Origin: Apoda limacodes
Taxonomy: Eukaryota; Arthropoda; Insecta; Lepidoptera; Limacodidae
Direction: 5' to 3'
Length of the DNA: 64,000 bases
NCBI GenBank assembly: GCA_946406115.1
Contig: OX291554.1
Span: 15,077,092 to 15,141,091, forward strand
Below are positions 26,401 to 36,770 of the stretch, piece after piece (within the stretch, counting starts at the first letter, position 1; each line of letters opens with the position of its first letter). The notes below the pieces were generated by a model. That model saw only the letters and a program-made list of their open reading frames with translations. It made no database searches and was not told the origin of the DNA. The translations under genes and the position numbers were made by a program.

Positions 26401-29400
26401 ATACATACTTTATTTTTAATAGTAATGACGTTAGGAAGCAAACTTTTCTATCTGTAGCATTAAAATAAATTGTGCCACAATCAATGTCGCAGCTAGGGGC
26501 AGGCCACAGGGGCTGCTGTCAGGGGCGCTAAGCTAAATCACCATGAATCCAACTTGAAATAAAATCTTTCCCTGGGCGCTCATGACCTTAGCTACGACCC
26601 TGGTCACAATAGGCTATGATACTTTTACTACTATTATTAAAATATTTCGAGTCAAATCAGCGTATTTTAAGTAAATAATTACGTTAAAAATTTACATATA
26701 TAAATTGCCGCCATAATGCCATGTGAACTCACCTGCTGCTTGCTGCGGGAATTGCTTATATGGAAACCTATCTTAAGGAAAGAAACAGCAACAATAGCTG
26801 TTTAAATATACGTTACTTAAAAAATATTCTTTACATATTATTTACTCCCAATAAAACATGATGAAAATACATAAAATTCCACCAGCAAAATTAATAATGA
26901 TTAATTAGGAATCCTAAAAAGTTATTTTTTTACGTCTATGACCCGAGACGTTTGCTCATGACAGGCTACGAAGTAGATTCTGACATGACCAGTGAAAAAA
27001 AGTCATTATTCCCTCAGCAAAAGATATTATAGCCAAAAAAAGTAAAAAGTACAAGTAATATGAAATCATGCAAATCAGATTAGGAGTTATGAAGTCCAAA
27101 ATGATTTTATAAACTTTGTTTTCACATCGCTACTTTAAGTTGTAGCAACTTAATATACTTACCTACTTTTTTATAGGAATGGGTCAGAATTAGAATTATC
27201 ATAAAAAAAAACGCATCGGAAAAGTTATAGAATTAAAAACGGGGACTAATGATAAATAAAATATGCTGGATTAGTATAATAACTTATATTATTGTTAAGT
27301 ACTTTAAAGTACTTGAGACAAAAAGGTTATCTGTAATACCTGTATGGTAAAAGAATAACTTCATTTTTTAGCAACAACTTTTGTTTGTTAAAGAAATAAA
27401 GAAGACATATAGTTAAAATAATTTGATACCATACACTTTAGATTAACAAACACATGGTTATAACCAAACAAAAATGTTAGTTCTTGTGACAATAAACATT
27501 TGTTTCAACAAAAAACTACCCCTTGATGCTATAAAGTAACATGCACAACTAAACTCTAATACAAGGTGTCTACATTCAGGAGTTTCATTCATACACAAAG
27601 AACATCTAGCCAATACATATCTACACCAGTCAGTTAAGTATAAATAAATTCTCATGGTTAGTTTTAGTTATATGGGTGCTAGGTCTAAGACGAACCGTTT
27701 GATGGAGGCCGGAGTGGTAGGCGTCGGCGAAGGAGCCTCTTCATCATAATGGATTTTGACCACACCGGCCGTACCAACCAACTCACTTCTGTTAAATATA
27801 ACATTTTGTCATATACTGCTATATTATAAAACAAAACAACTACTTTAGGAAAACAATCTACTCTACTACTATTTAATTTATTTTAAATAGGAATTTGTGT
27901 AGTTCATCAATTTTAATAACACAGTTTTTTTTTAACATATTGTTGATGAATTAATTTTTTACCATAAGATATAACTTATACAAATGTAACCGAGCAGTGA
28001 CTGCCATGGGGACTGCCAGGTTTTGAGTTAGGGTGGGCCAAAAAATAAATATCTAGAGTACGTACCAAAAATGTCTTTGATTTAAATAATTAAGTAGATA
28101 GCACCTAATGTAAAACCACTTTATAAACTATTTTTTTACCTACCTAATTACATTTAAATTAAAATATTTAATTTATTGTTGAACTACATAGCCATCATGC
28201 ATGAGCCAGCCAGGGTGAGGCAAATGCTCCATCCTGACCCACCGTGCCTACGCCCAGGGTGGCTGCAGTGTCATGTTATCTTTTTATTTCACTAGCTCAT
28301 CTGCCATCTGCATCCCTTATTTTAAATACCTACAAAAATATAGGGATTTTCACACAAATTTTCATATCTTATTTAGCCCTCTAGAGCGTGACTTTCAAAA
28401 AGGGTAAGAGAGCTGGATACGTAAACATTTATTGATTTAGGTTGAAAATAACGGATTTCCATACAAAATGTCATTTACCCCTTCTAGGGAATGATTTTTT
28501 TCAGATCCTTTCTTAGTGCTCGCATATAACAGGAGCCTCTGTACAGAATTTCAAGTCTCGAGATCTAGTAGTTTGGGTTGTACATTATTACATCAGTCAG
28601 TCAAATTACTCAGTTTAAAATATATAAAGATTATTGTTAGAACTATCATCAGACTTTCCCCTTCCTGAGAAACCAAAGATTTCAAATGGCAGTAGGAGCC
28701 TGCTTTAGTGAGCTTACTTTTGGGTGAGAAGTCCCAGGACTCACACTGAATTACCGGCCTTACAACACGATGAACATAGCGTTTGTTAGTGACTCGCTGT
28801 GAGGTTCTAAGCTTTTTTGTTTCACCTGCTACAACTATATTATAATGGAAATAGATACAGAAGAATTTACTGCAGCAGTACAACCAACATCGAACTGCTA
28901 TTTGGCAAATCAAACATTTGCAACACTAAACTGGAGCAGCAATTAGTATTTTTTTTTTATATTTACCACATTATGTTATATATGACAAACAATTTACCAT
29001 AAATAAAAAATCGAGATACGACCCGTACGTATCTCGATCACATGGAAAAGATATGTGATGGTGCATCCATACAAAATTTATACTAACAATAAAAATTCAA
29101 TAAGTTGGCCACATTGGCAGAATGGTCGTCATGAGATAAACAAAAAATCACCTTTCAATAAATTTTGGATACGTAAGATCTATTCTTATGTAGATAGACG
29201 ATATAATTTATGCAATCATAGATAGTTTATACAACACTACATATGTAGTTTATAATTATCTAAGGATATTGAACATTTGATTGTTTTCAGAAAAAGTTTT
29301 GAAAATTAGGACAAGAAACAAGTATCAATGAAAAGGTAATGCTCTGTAATCAATAAAAATATATTATTAGTGCTAAGATTATTTTATTCAATAAAAATCT

Positions 29401-32400
29401 TATTCATTGAAGGCATAAAATTAAGCAAGATACAAAAAAATGTTTTTATTTTAACAATAAATAAAAAAATTATAACTAAAAATAAAAGTGTTTGAGCAAC
29501 TCAAATCCTGGTTTTAGAATGGCGGCTTTGTGAGCCGGTGCGTTGTCTTGGTGGAACGACACTATAGCTGGCAGTTTTTCCTTGATGGCCTCCCGCAGTC
29601 TTCTTATTTGCGTAGTAAGTTTGTAATAGTCCCAAAAAACGGACGCCGTAACCTTTCCTGCCGAACTTTACACATTGAATTTCTTCGGTGTCGGGGAAGG
29701 GGCTCGTTTCCAAGTCATTGATTGCTGTTTGGTTTCCGGTTCAAAATGGTGAATTCAGGTCTCGCTCATGGTCACGAAACGAGACAAAAAAAATTCCTGA
29801 TCCACTTAGAACTTTTCGAGACTCACCCTGGAAATGTTGAATCGTTTGTTTCTTTTGTTCGTCGGTTAACATTCTCGGCACCCAACGCGCAGATTGCCAC
29901 GCCGAAGTGTTGGAACCCGAAGCGGTCTGCGCGCATGTAGGCCAACTTCATGAAACCTCCTTCTCACAGTTTGGTCACTGACCAGCAGCCGGTGGTCCGC
30001 CTGGAGCCTTTGCACCAATTGAATCGCCGGCACAGTCGGTTGCCTTCTAGCATTTAACTGAAGAAAACGGTACGGCCTTTGCGTAGTCACACGCGTTTTG
30101 ACGTTGTGACGTTATTACAGCCTGGATATCACGTTTGGGTTGGTGCCGAGAGCTCGCAACATTTCTTGACGGTTTAAATGTCGTCGCGACATGATAACTA
30201 GCAAGGATACAAAAACAAATTAACGAAAAGAGACTTAATAATCTCCCCGGTTTCACTTAATAATAATTTAAAGAAAATTCTTAGCTGTTTATGAATTTAA
30301 TTATCTACTTTATTTAAAAAATTGGTGCCATATTTTGATTTTTAAGTTTTTTTTGTTTTTTTTTTTAATTAACAAGTAGCTAACAATCCAAATTTATTTA
30401 AAAAAAATTAATTAATAATTCATAGTTTCATGTTTAATTTAAATTATTCCTAGATTGTGTTAGTGTGTGTACATGTGTATATACCCATACAATAAACACG
30501 TTTTCGTTGTTTATAGTGTATTGTAAAACAAAAATACAAACTTGAGTCTGGCTGGCTTTGGCTCAAGGAATTACCATCTTAAATTATCGTATCGGCGCCA
30601 TGTAGCGAAAATATTCTAGATTCTTAGCAGAAACAGTTTTACATCCATCTATTGTAAATGATTTTTAGTTAGTAATGGGATGGGTGACGCGCCCCCCAAA
30701 AAGTAGATGTAGATCCGCACTAGCAAATGACTTTCAATTTAATAAAAAACATTAAAATTGAATAAGTTGTTGTTGTGTGTAAAGAATATAAATGGATAGA
30801 CACACAGACAGACAGAAGTTGAATTTTATAATATGTGTATAATATGTATGGTATAGGGTGTTAAATAAAATCTTAAAACTCATCACTTAAAGTCTTTGAA
30901 CAAATAAAGTAAGAAGTTTAAAACATTTGTGTTTACGTACAAGATGTACAAGTATGTACCAGATCTACTCAGCCTAAAGAAATCGGGTCTGTAACTTCCA
31001 AAATGTTGGAGCTAGCTTTTTAGAATACAGTCTGTAATAAAGGCAATTTTATAGTGCTTAAATCAAAGTTAATGGTTCAAGATTATGAAGCCACCACCAG
31101 CTGTTAATGCATCTATTATATATTATTATATATCAGTGCTTGTTTTAATATTTGAAGCTCGACTGTTAAAAGTTATTAAAGTAGACACTATCACAGCTGT
31201 ATGGGGGCAGACATTATCTAGTATAAAGATGTCATTATCGCTCATGTTTATTAAAAATGGGCCAACATACTCATGTAGGACTTAACTAAATAAATAAAAT
31301 TTTATTCACATATCTTTCTGCAGGTAAAGTGCAGCGGTATTCTATCACCACTAGCTAAGTGAAATTGCAGCTCACATGTGTATGCAGCCTCTTGTTCCTG
31401 GTCTGGGAATATTAGTTCAAGTCTCTTAAAATTGCTGGAGCACTCTTCAAACAGTTGATAGCGACACACCAACTGCTCTCACTGTATAACACTGACCGAG
31501 CCCTTTATCAAGCATTGTCAAAATTCTGATACCCTTTGATCAGAATCAAATCAGCGATTCTACTCAAGAAGTTCCATATTTATATGATAGAACAGGAACA
31601 AAAGTGAAACAAATAGTTAAAATTTTTGTTCAAATTTTAAAAAGCATATATTTATTGTTTATTTAAATTTTTTAAATACACTAACAAGTATCCTATTTTA
31701 TTTAGTGAAATCTTCTTAATCTAAGGTCTTACCTCCAATTCATATGTAACTTTTTGAACTGTTCTTAATAGCACCCATTGTGATTATATAAAGGCGGTCA
31801 CAGTACTACAGTTACAAGTATTTATTAACTTATATATAATAAAGTAAGCAATGGAATGATGTTGACACCAAAACATAGCATCATATGGTATTTAACTCAA
31901 TATACTAGCCCTAGATCTCATTAGGTTATAATATGCCAGATATCAAGAGCTAACAGACAGCTCAGCCGCTACAATTTTCTAGTACTTAAAAAAAAACTGG
32001 CCAAGTGCGAGTCGGACTTACACACAAACCTAGACAAACTATAACCTTTAAATATTTATTTTATTTTGTTTTTTAGTATTTGTTGTTATAGCGGCAACAG
32101 CAATATACCATCTGTCAAAATTTCAACTGTCTTACTATCTCAGTTCATGAGATATAGCCTGGTGACAGACAGAATGACAGCGAAGTCTGAGTAATATCTG
32201 TTAGTATATATAATAATCTGTTAATAATTAGTGATAATTTCTTTTGCATACTTAACAATCTGCCTAGGCACCCAATTAACTGGCTTGTGGCTGCAACATT
32301 TATATCATAATGCTACGATTAACTATGGTAACTATGTCTAAATGCCTATTCACTGTCGAGTGATTATTGCCAAGTAAAGTTGATTTTCCACCCATTTCAG

Positions 32401-33232
32401 AATGGTAGCTTGACAGTTAATTATACACTGACAAGTGATTTCCAATTGTGAGTGCTGCCTGGGTACAATAAACAATAACCATTTTTGACCACAGACGACC
32501 AAATCAGGTCACAACTACAGGTCATATTAACCCGTTACGCGTCCTAGGGACCACAGGGGTCTCTAAGCGTTTTGTGTCATAGGGGATTTTTTTCAGGACG
32601 ACTTTTATCAGACAGGCTAAATGTAAGTATTCAAAAGTGAAGCCAATGGCCAGTCCTACGTTCTAGTATTTTTGTGTGGACAATATTTTGTGCGTTTAAT
32701 ATTTTTTTATCAGAAATTGTTTTGGTAATTTGATCCGGCCGCCATTTATATTGCGCCATTTTGAGTTGGATTTTGGATATTATTAACAGAAGCATAGTGT
32801 TCATTTTGACCCCTGGTAAATAAATTTATTATTACTTATTATATTTATCATAAACTTATTCTTATAACTTTTTTTTTATACTGTATATATTAGGGAACAT
32901 ACCTAAAAATAAATAAAGAGGAATTAACATAATAAAGTTAGGTGTATGTCCATTTGTACGCGGCAAGGGCGGATAATTTCCTTAGTATGGGGACGCTTGA
33001 CGGGTTAAGGAATTTTGTTTCTTTTCCTACTTTATGTCAGCTGTAAAATAAATTTTGACTACGGGTCCGGGTTTAGCAATGAGTTGCATATGGTTACAGG
33101 ATATGATTAATTTATGATTCATGATACTTACTTTTGGTTGGAGTTTTTGCAGCCACAAACACACATCGATAGCGTCGTGACGAGAGTAACGAGCACTCCT
33201 ATGCTTACAGCTATCTCAATAAGAGAAAACAT
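14441..33232 (-). CDS. LAT/PAG-like single-pass membrane adaptor with about 25 YxxPhi motifs, 11 exons
   Basis: Not a gene I can name. Exons (minus): 33232-33132, 27788-27696, 26244-26132, 25320-25233, 23528-23449, 22059-21919, 20929-20825, 19944-19809, 18958-18900, 17376-17164, 15690-14441. All introns are GT..AG, phases agree throughout, and the sum is 2379 nt, or 792 aa. The ATG has an in-frame upstream stop. Residues 1-6 lie outside, about 7-27 form a membrane helix, and 'MCVCGCK' follows, a likely palmitoylation site. The rest is hydrophilic, with no folded domain, and Pro/His-rich in exon 10. Tyrosine motifs: IYATV, DYAKL, GYTSI, HYATV, MYAAI, TYAQI, then 19 in the last exon, many (D/E)PxYExPhi, ending SDYFQV. 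By analogy with LAT or PAG these would be kinase targets that dock SH2/PTB proteins, or AP-2 sorting signals. Function is inferred from layout only. Confidence 0.85.
14500..15270 (-). repeat. Coding repeats: tandem (D/E)PxYExPhi units in the last adaptor exon
   Basis: The last exon repeats the pattern acidic-Pro-x-Tyr-Glu-x-hydrophobic: DPGYETI, DPTYETV, DPGYEHI, DPNYEVL, EPNYESM, then a denser run of about 10-11-residue units (DPNYESV, DSNYESV, DPNYESL, DPKYESV, DSKYDSG, DPNYESV) at roughly 14620-14800. One unit (DSKYDSG) has lost the hydrophobic +3 position. Unit length is a multiple of three and the frame is kept. Confidence 0.85.
15806..16041. mobile_element. MITE, 236 bp, in the last adaptor intron
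   Basis: The ends are near-perfect 26-bp inverted repeats starting GATGCAAG: 15806-15831 and 16017-16041, differing at one base and one A-run length. ATT borders both ends. The interior is GC-richer and non-coding. Confidence 0.6.
17222..17290. repeat. G-rich short repeat inside adaptor exon 10
   Basis: The plus strand reads repeated GGGTGTG/GGAGG runs. On the coding strand this gives a His-Pro-rich stretch (HPPHPPHP). Several G-runs close together could form a G-quadruplex on the plus strand. Confidence 0.55.
17440..17950 (+). repeat. Interspersed repeat, 'GGTTATCGGCGTGG' family
   Basis: Degenerate copy in an adaptor intron. Shared family phrases are 'TTGGTTATCG', 'ACTAAAGAAGTTT', 'GGTTATAGTTATTCCC' and 'TGTGCCAAATT'. 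Other copies: 21275-21575, 21595-21885, 25645-25925, 41690-41945, 42890-43195, 46555-46915 and 46915-47080. Better copies end in 'TTTCGCATTTATAATATTA', an end common among lepidopteran retroelements. The class is not certain. Confidence 0.6.
18540..18835 (+). repeat. tRNA-derived SINE
   Basis: Carries a good Pol III B box ('GGGTTCGATTCCCGC') at about 18619 after a degenerate tRNA-like head, then a family-type body ('AATATTTGTGTTTATC') and a T-rich end ('GGTTTTATTATTTTTATTTT'). It lies in an adaptor intron, antisense to the gene. Confidence 0.65.
19105..19200 (-). repeat. LINE tail fragment
   Basis: 'CAGTTCACTGCTGGACATAG' and 'CTTTCTCAATG' match the phrase that follows the ORF2 end in RTE-like elements, also visible near 10235-10280 and 35515-35560. 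Short and decayed, inside an adaptor intron. Confidence 0.4.
21275..21575 (+). repeat. Interspersed repeat, 'GGTTATCGGCGTGG' family
   Basis: Well-kept copy: 'CGCCCTAAATGTGGTTGTCGG', 'AAGAAGTTTGTTATAGC', 'TGTGTGCCAAGTTTCATCC', ending 'TTTCGCATTTATAATATTA'. It is followed 20 bp later by a second copy in the same orientation. Confidence 0.7.
21595..21885 (+). repeat. Interspersed repeat, 'GGTTATCGGCGTGG' family
   Basis: Second of two adjacent copies, with the same phrases and the same 'TTTTCGCATTTATAA' end. It stops about 30 bp before the donor side of the adaptor exon at 21919-22059. Confidence 0.7.
22795..23190 (+). mobile_element. Internally deleted LINE 3' part (CR1/Jockey-like)
   Basis: The plus strand keeps ORF2 C-terminal code: 'SITILGVDISSDVQF', 'KRLGVLNRAKQYFT' and 'PHMDYCCHLWAD' across two frames, then jumps to 'FLKGRQR' and the common 3' UTR ('TACCATCAGGCGGACCG', 'TTTGCCACCTTAGTGG') and a poly-A. 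Same family as 9139-9432, with more of the upstream code kept. Confidence 0.8.
25645..25925 (+). repeat. Interspersed repeat, 'GGTTATCGGCGTGG' family
   Basis: 'TTCGGTAATCGGCCTTTGATTC', 'AAAGAAGTTTGCTAT' and 'CTCAATTTCGCATTTATA' mark a diverged copy in an adaptor intron. Confidence 0.6.
26733..26767 (-). other. Possible 35-nt cassette exon of the adaptor gene
   Basis: Flanked by an AG acceptor (TTAAGATAG) and a strong GTGAGT donor, and entering in the phase left by exon 2 it reads RFPYKQFPQQAA. It leaves in phase 1, whereas exon 3 begins in phase 2, so inclusion would need the AG two bases further into exon 3 (CAGAG). Including it with that shift adds 11 residues and keeps the frame. Without it, exons 2 and 3 join cleanly, so I left it out of the main model. 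Confidence 0.35.
28320..28600 (+). repeat. Interspersed repeat ('TTTCATACAAA..CCCTTATTT' family)
   Basis: Phrases such as 'GGGATTTTCACACAAATTTTCAT', 'AATTTCAAGTCTCGAGA' and 'CAGTCAGTCA' recur with changes at 42640-43060, 53050-53260 and 58790-59420. Non-coding. Confidence 0.45.
29500..30190 (-). pseudogene. Hybrid Tc1-like / mariner transposase relic
   Basis: Read on the minus strand, 30190-29895 encodes a Tc1-type N-terminal part: MSRRHLNRQEML at the start, two stops, then 'LQLNARRQPTVPA' and 'VSDQTVRRRFHEVGLHARRP'. From about 29895 the code becomes mariner-like: 'ARWVPRMLTDEQKKQ', 'VTMSETxIHHFEPETKQQS' (the tryptophan is now a stop), 'VTASVFWDYYK' and 'VSFHQDNAPAHKAAILKPGF', with several frameshifts. 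The first catalytic Asp position reads Ser (MSET); the second Asp is kept (HQDNAPAH); the third lies beyond the break at 29500. No inverted ends were found. The element is dead. It sits in the first adaptor intron, in the same orientation. Confidence 0.75.
31050..31575 (-). pseudogene. Tc1-like transposase relic
   Basis: Minus-strand code, broken by stops and frame changes. At 31560-31320 is the N-terminal helix-turn-helix part ('MLDKGLGQCYTVRAVGVSLSTV', 'RPGTRG'). At 31290-31080 is part of the catalytic domain ('HEYVGPFLINMSDNDIFILDN', 'CPHTA'), where the Asp of the usual QDNARPHTA motif is kept. The region between, and the last catalytic residue, are lost. Confidence 0.65.
31988..32200 (+). 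repeat. Interspersed repeat ('GGCCAAGTGCGAGTCGGACT' family)
   Basis: Begins 'AAAAACTGGCCAAGTGCGAGTCGGACT' and includes 'TTCATGAGATATAGCCTGGTGACAGACAG'. A second copy, inverted, ends at 38512. Non-coding. Confidence 0.6.
32531..33004. mobile_element. piggyBac-like MITE, copy 1 (474 bp)
   Basis: Flanked on both sides by TTAA (32527-32530 and 33005-33008). The ends are CCCGTTACGCGTCC and the reverse complement of GGACGCTTGACGGG, about 12 of 14 bases matching. TTAA plus CCC ends is the hallmark of piggyBac-type elements. There is no transposase code. It is nearly identical along its length to 44305-44777. It lies 127 bp from the donor of adaptor exon 1. Confidence 0.88.
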
Positions 33233-33510
33233 TTCTACAACTTGACAAATGACTTCAATAAAATGGTGAAATGGAATTAAGTAACTCCCTTAAAACGATA
33301 AACACGGCTCATAAACCATTCAGCCATTTGGGCAGAATTAAAATGTAGGACACTGGTGACTACGGTCAACATATAGATAAGGCCTTATTTATTCCATTTA
33401 GGCTGCACACACAATATTAAGAAGTAAACGTTTTGGTAGTGGCAGTATAAAACCATTTATCTAAATATTATTATTGTAAAACATTGACTATTCCTGACAA
33501 TAAAGAAATG
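33233..33510. promoter_or_regulatory. 5' flank of the adaptor gene
   Basis: Upstream of the start codon on the minus strand; an in-frame TAA about 60 bp before the ATG closes the frame. I see no clear TATA box or initiator; the true transcript start may lie further up, as a separate non-coding exon. Confidence 0.3.
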
Positions 33511-33803
33511 AGTCCCTATATTACGCAACCGTGGAATGTACAGCCACGGATTACGTGTACAAACAAAGCGGATTCCAATTGCTCGGCCGGGTATTCCGTG
33601 GTCGCGTAATACTGGCTGTACAATATCGACACGTACCGAGATTGTACGACCAGTAATTGGGATCCAAGAATTGTACAGGCAGTATTTCATGTACATGTAC
33701 ACGTAATCCTTGGCTGTACATTATTTGGTTGTACAATATTGACTGATCAAAATTTGTACGGAGCAGTATTGTACGGCCAAGGATTACGTGTACAAACAAA
33801 CTT
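33511..33803. repeat. Cluster of ~15-bp periodic units (TGTACA/CGTAATCC), locus 1
   Basis: Made of degenerate units such as GTACAATATTGGCTG and CGTAATCCTTGGC, in both orientations, so that TGTACA and GGATTACG/CGTAATCC recur every 13-17 bp. A related cluster lies at 61505-61785 and shares the phrase 'GTACATGTACACG'. Overlapping long frames are a by-product of a period divisible by three. Confidence 0.75.
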
Positions 33804-35811
33804 TTTTTTTTTAATTTAGCAAATTATCTGGGTTTTGTCTATGCTTCTAGGCGCGTTTCATTCCCCTCTGATGCGTTTAATGCCATAGTATTGTGTTCAA
33901 AAAATAACTCTGCTGATCGGATTACAGTATAAAGTTATCTCTCTTACTCTTGCCTTAAAATATATCTGCCATCTTATTTTAAAGTAACTAGTTTCCATTG
34001 TTTCAAGCAGGGTTTTGAATGCACCTTGAAAACATTTTTTTGTTTATTTAAATTACAGATAGGTACATAATAATAACATATGGACGATATATGTTATAAA
34101 TAATATAATTGTTATTGCTTCTTTATTATGCTTTTAAATCGCGTTAGAAAATTAGAAGACTACTTGCTAGAGACCTATCTCGCGTAACATAAAAATAAAG
34201 TCAGAAGAATCTGCTTTGCCCTTTTTCTTTACTCAGATGAGAATGAAAAGGTATCCTACCTAGTTAGTACCTATCTATTGAAGATAAACCTCGCTCCAGC
34301 CTTACTGGGGTCAGAGTAACTAAAAGAGACTAAGGGAGAAAAAGACTCAGCGCCCTCTTTTGTGCAACCCAACCCTTACTTGAAAACCCGACTGTCTGCT
34401 TGAAAAATGCATTGGCAAAGCGTATGAACACTTGGATCCGATGACAATATTATATAGAGTATATCCCACAGTATTACCTACCAAGATGGAATGTATTTTT
34501 TCACAGATTTACTAGGTGCTACTACCTATATTTCAAAAGATCAATATAGGTATGCTATGGAAACCTGATGAACTGATCACAAAAAAGTGTGCATCCCAAT
34601 CTGATGCCAAGTTGGTGTGTTGATGTTATTAGTCTTTTAAATTTTTTTACTTATTGTATTTTATGCTAGAAAAATGAGGAAGTGAGTATTGTTTTAACAC
34701 TTGTGCGAATTTTTAGTGTGTGTTGCATTCGGTTGTAATTAAGGCAATTAAATAATTAGAATTAGTTGTTATCCAGTGCACTGAGTATAAGTTGTAGCCA
34801 TGGCCATAGTCAGGAATTTATTTCTGGGGCTACGGCCATGATTGTAGTGAAGTCAAAAAAGTCTACTCTTAAACTACAAAGCTCATAATAATTGTACACT
34901 TTTTGTCAGGCAGCATATGGCAATTTTTTAATTTTTGTAACACCTTTACTTACTGGACATAGCGGACTTTTAATTTTGTAGCTAATGGCTTCAGCACAAT
35001 CCAGAGCTGAAGTCCTTGTTAAAATGTGGGACTATTAGTGCTTAGTATCTTATCACTATCATGTCCCCATGGCTGAGGGTGATGATTATGTACCTATTCA
35101 TAAGAATATATAAATGTTTAGTTGATTATTGTGTGAATCATAGTGCAAACAATACAAAGTTTGGATGTTCAGTAGTAAATATTTGCTTGCTGCAATCATT
35201 ATACACTGCGCTGCTGGGTCACAGGCCTTTCCTTTGAGAATGAGGCTTAGGCCATAGTCCACTATACTGGCTCATTGTCAAACTAGTGGCTAATCAATAA
35301 AGTCAATTTTTAAGCCAATAATAAAGCAGAAATAGTTCATTGTAGCCTTTTTGGTAAGTGTTGTATATTATTTAAATAAGTTAATAAAATAAAATTTTAT
35401 TGTTTATTTTTAGGTAGTTTTCTTTTGTCCATCACATATTTTATATGCTTCTGTTTTAAAGATAAAAAATCAGATCACAAACGTAAAAGGTAGTTATAAT
35501 CATTATTACAGCCCATAGACCTCAACTGCTGGACTAGGGCTCACCTAACTTTCTCTACAGCATGTGGCTCTGTGCCGCCTAAGTGATAAAGAATCACTAT
35601 TTGTGTTTTTCTAAACACGCTTTTTTCTACATTTAAAAAAGTACCTACTTTAAAATAATATATGGAACAATTATTTAAGTGCTGTCAGTACTTGCAATTG
35701 TTTACAGAAATTCTAATTAAATTTGAAAAAATATTTTTTTTACAACATACATATCATAATAATATACACCTATAAGACTTATTGCCAAATGGGTTAATCA
35801 AAGACTATTTG

Positions 35812-35890
35812 TTTATACCATCAAGGTGGCAAACAAGCTTACAGTCTACCTGATTTTAAGTGGTTACTGAAGCCTATGGATGCATTATCA
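35812..35890 (-). repeat. LINE 3' tail fragment
   Basis: 'TTATACCATCAAGGTGGCAAACAAGCTTACAG' is the reverse complement of the common CR1/Jockey-like 3' UTR seen at 9.4 kb. Confidence 0.65.
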
Positions 35891-36694
35891 ATATTGCTTA
35901 AATTTTACAATTACAAAGTTTTTAGCCAAATTCCATCCCAGATATTTTCTTAATTATTATTTTAGTATCAGAAAACACCTGACCAAGAGTATGTCAGGGT
36001 GAATTCAATGTAGGGTTCTGTATCTACTATAACTGAGTCCAAAAAATTTAATTTCAGTTACCTATAATTTGGTTTATGCTAGATTTTCTGAATATGCACT
36101 CTGGGTCTGTTGGGTTTGTTACCAAACACTTGTAGTTAATGATAATGCTACTCAATAGTTATAAAAATTTAATAAGAAATTCGAAGAACACAAGTAAAAC
36201 AAATTTATTAAAAAATAATCTAAAATGAGTAGTAAATTAAATAGTGAATTGCTTTGTTAAATAGTTAAAAATGATTAATTATATTTTTAATTGCTAATTA
36301 AAATGATTATTGAAAACTGCTAACATTATTTAAATACTACAAGTACAAAAATAACTTCTGCTGTCCGACCTCAAAATGTGTAAACATTTTGTGTGATTGG
36401 CCACTGTCAAATTTCTAACGATACCACATGACTAGCAGATAAAAAGTTTTTTATTTGCACTCATATTAGATATCCATGACTTGTTAAAGTAGTTGGATAT
36501 ATTTCTTTCTGGCATGAGTAACAGTAATAATAATCACTTTTTGAAGAATATTAAGTAATCCTTAGTAACATAGGACTGCTACACAAACATGTTTCAAACC
36601 ACTATATTCATACAAAAAATATGAATTTTAATTTTTGACAAAATTAGTTAATTATCAAATTAACTAAATTTGTCAAAATATATTTAAAATGTTT

Positions 36695-36770
36695 TTTTTA
36701 TACCACCAAGGTGGTAAACAAGCTTACGGTATACCTGATGTTAAGCAGTCACCTGTGGTTATTATGTAAC
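36695..36770 (-). repeat. LINE 3' tail fragment
   Basis: 'TTTATACCACCAAGGTGGTAAACAAGCTTACGG' marks another inverted copy of the same LINE 3' UTR. Confidence 0.65.

Noticed and set aside
28593..28913. 106-codon minus-strand frame, possible extra adaptor exon
   Set aside because: Its acceptor-like AG puts the frame out of phase with adaptor exon 1 (immediate stop), and exon 1 joins exon 2 in perfect phase without it.
33457..33799. Open frames of about 81 codons on the minus strand
   Set aside because: Same cause as at 61.5 kb: periodic repeat, not a gene.
36634..36678. Small palindrome TTTTGACAAA..TTTGTCAAAA
   Set aside because: Short, AT-rich and beside a LINE tail; chance or a repeat remnant is the simplest explanation.
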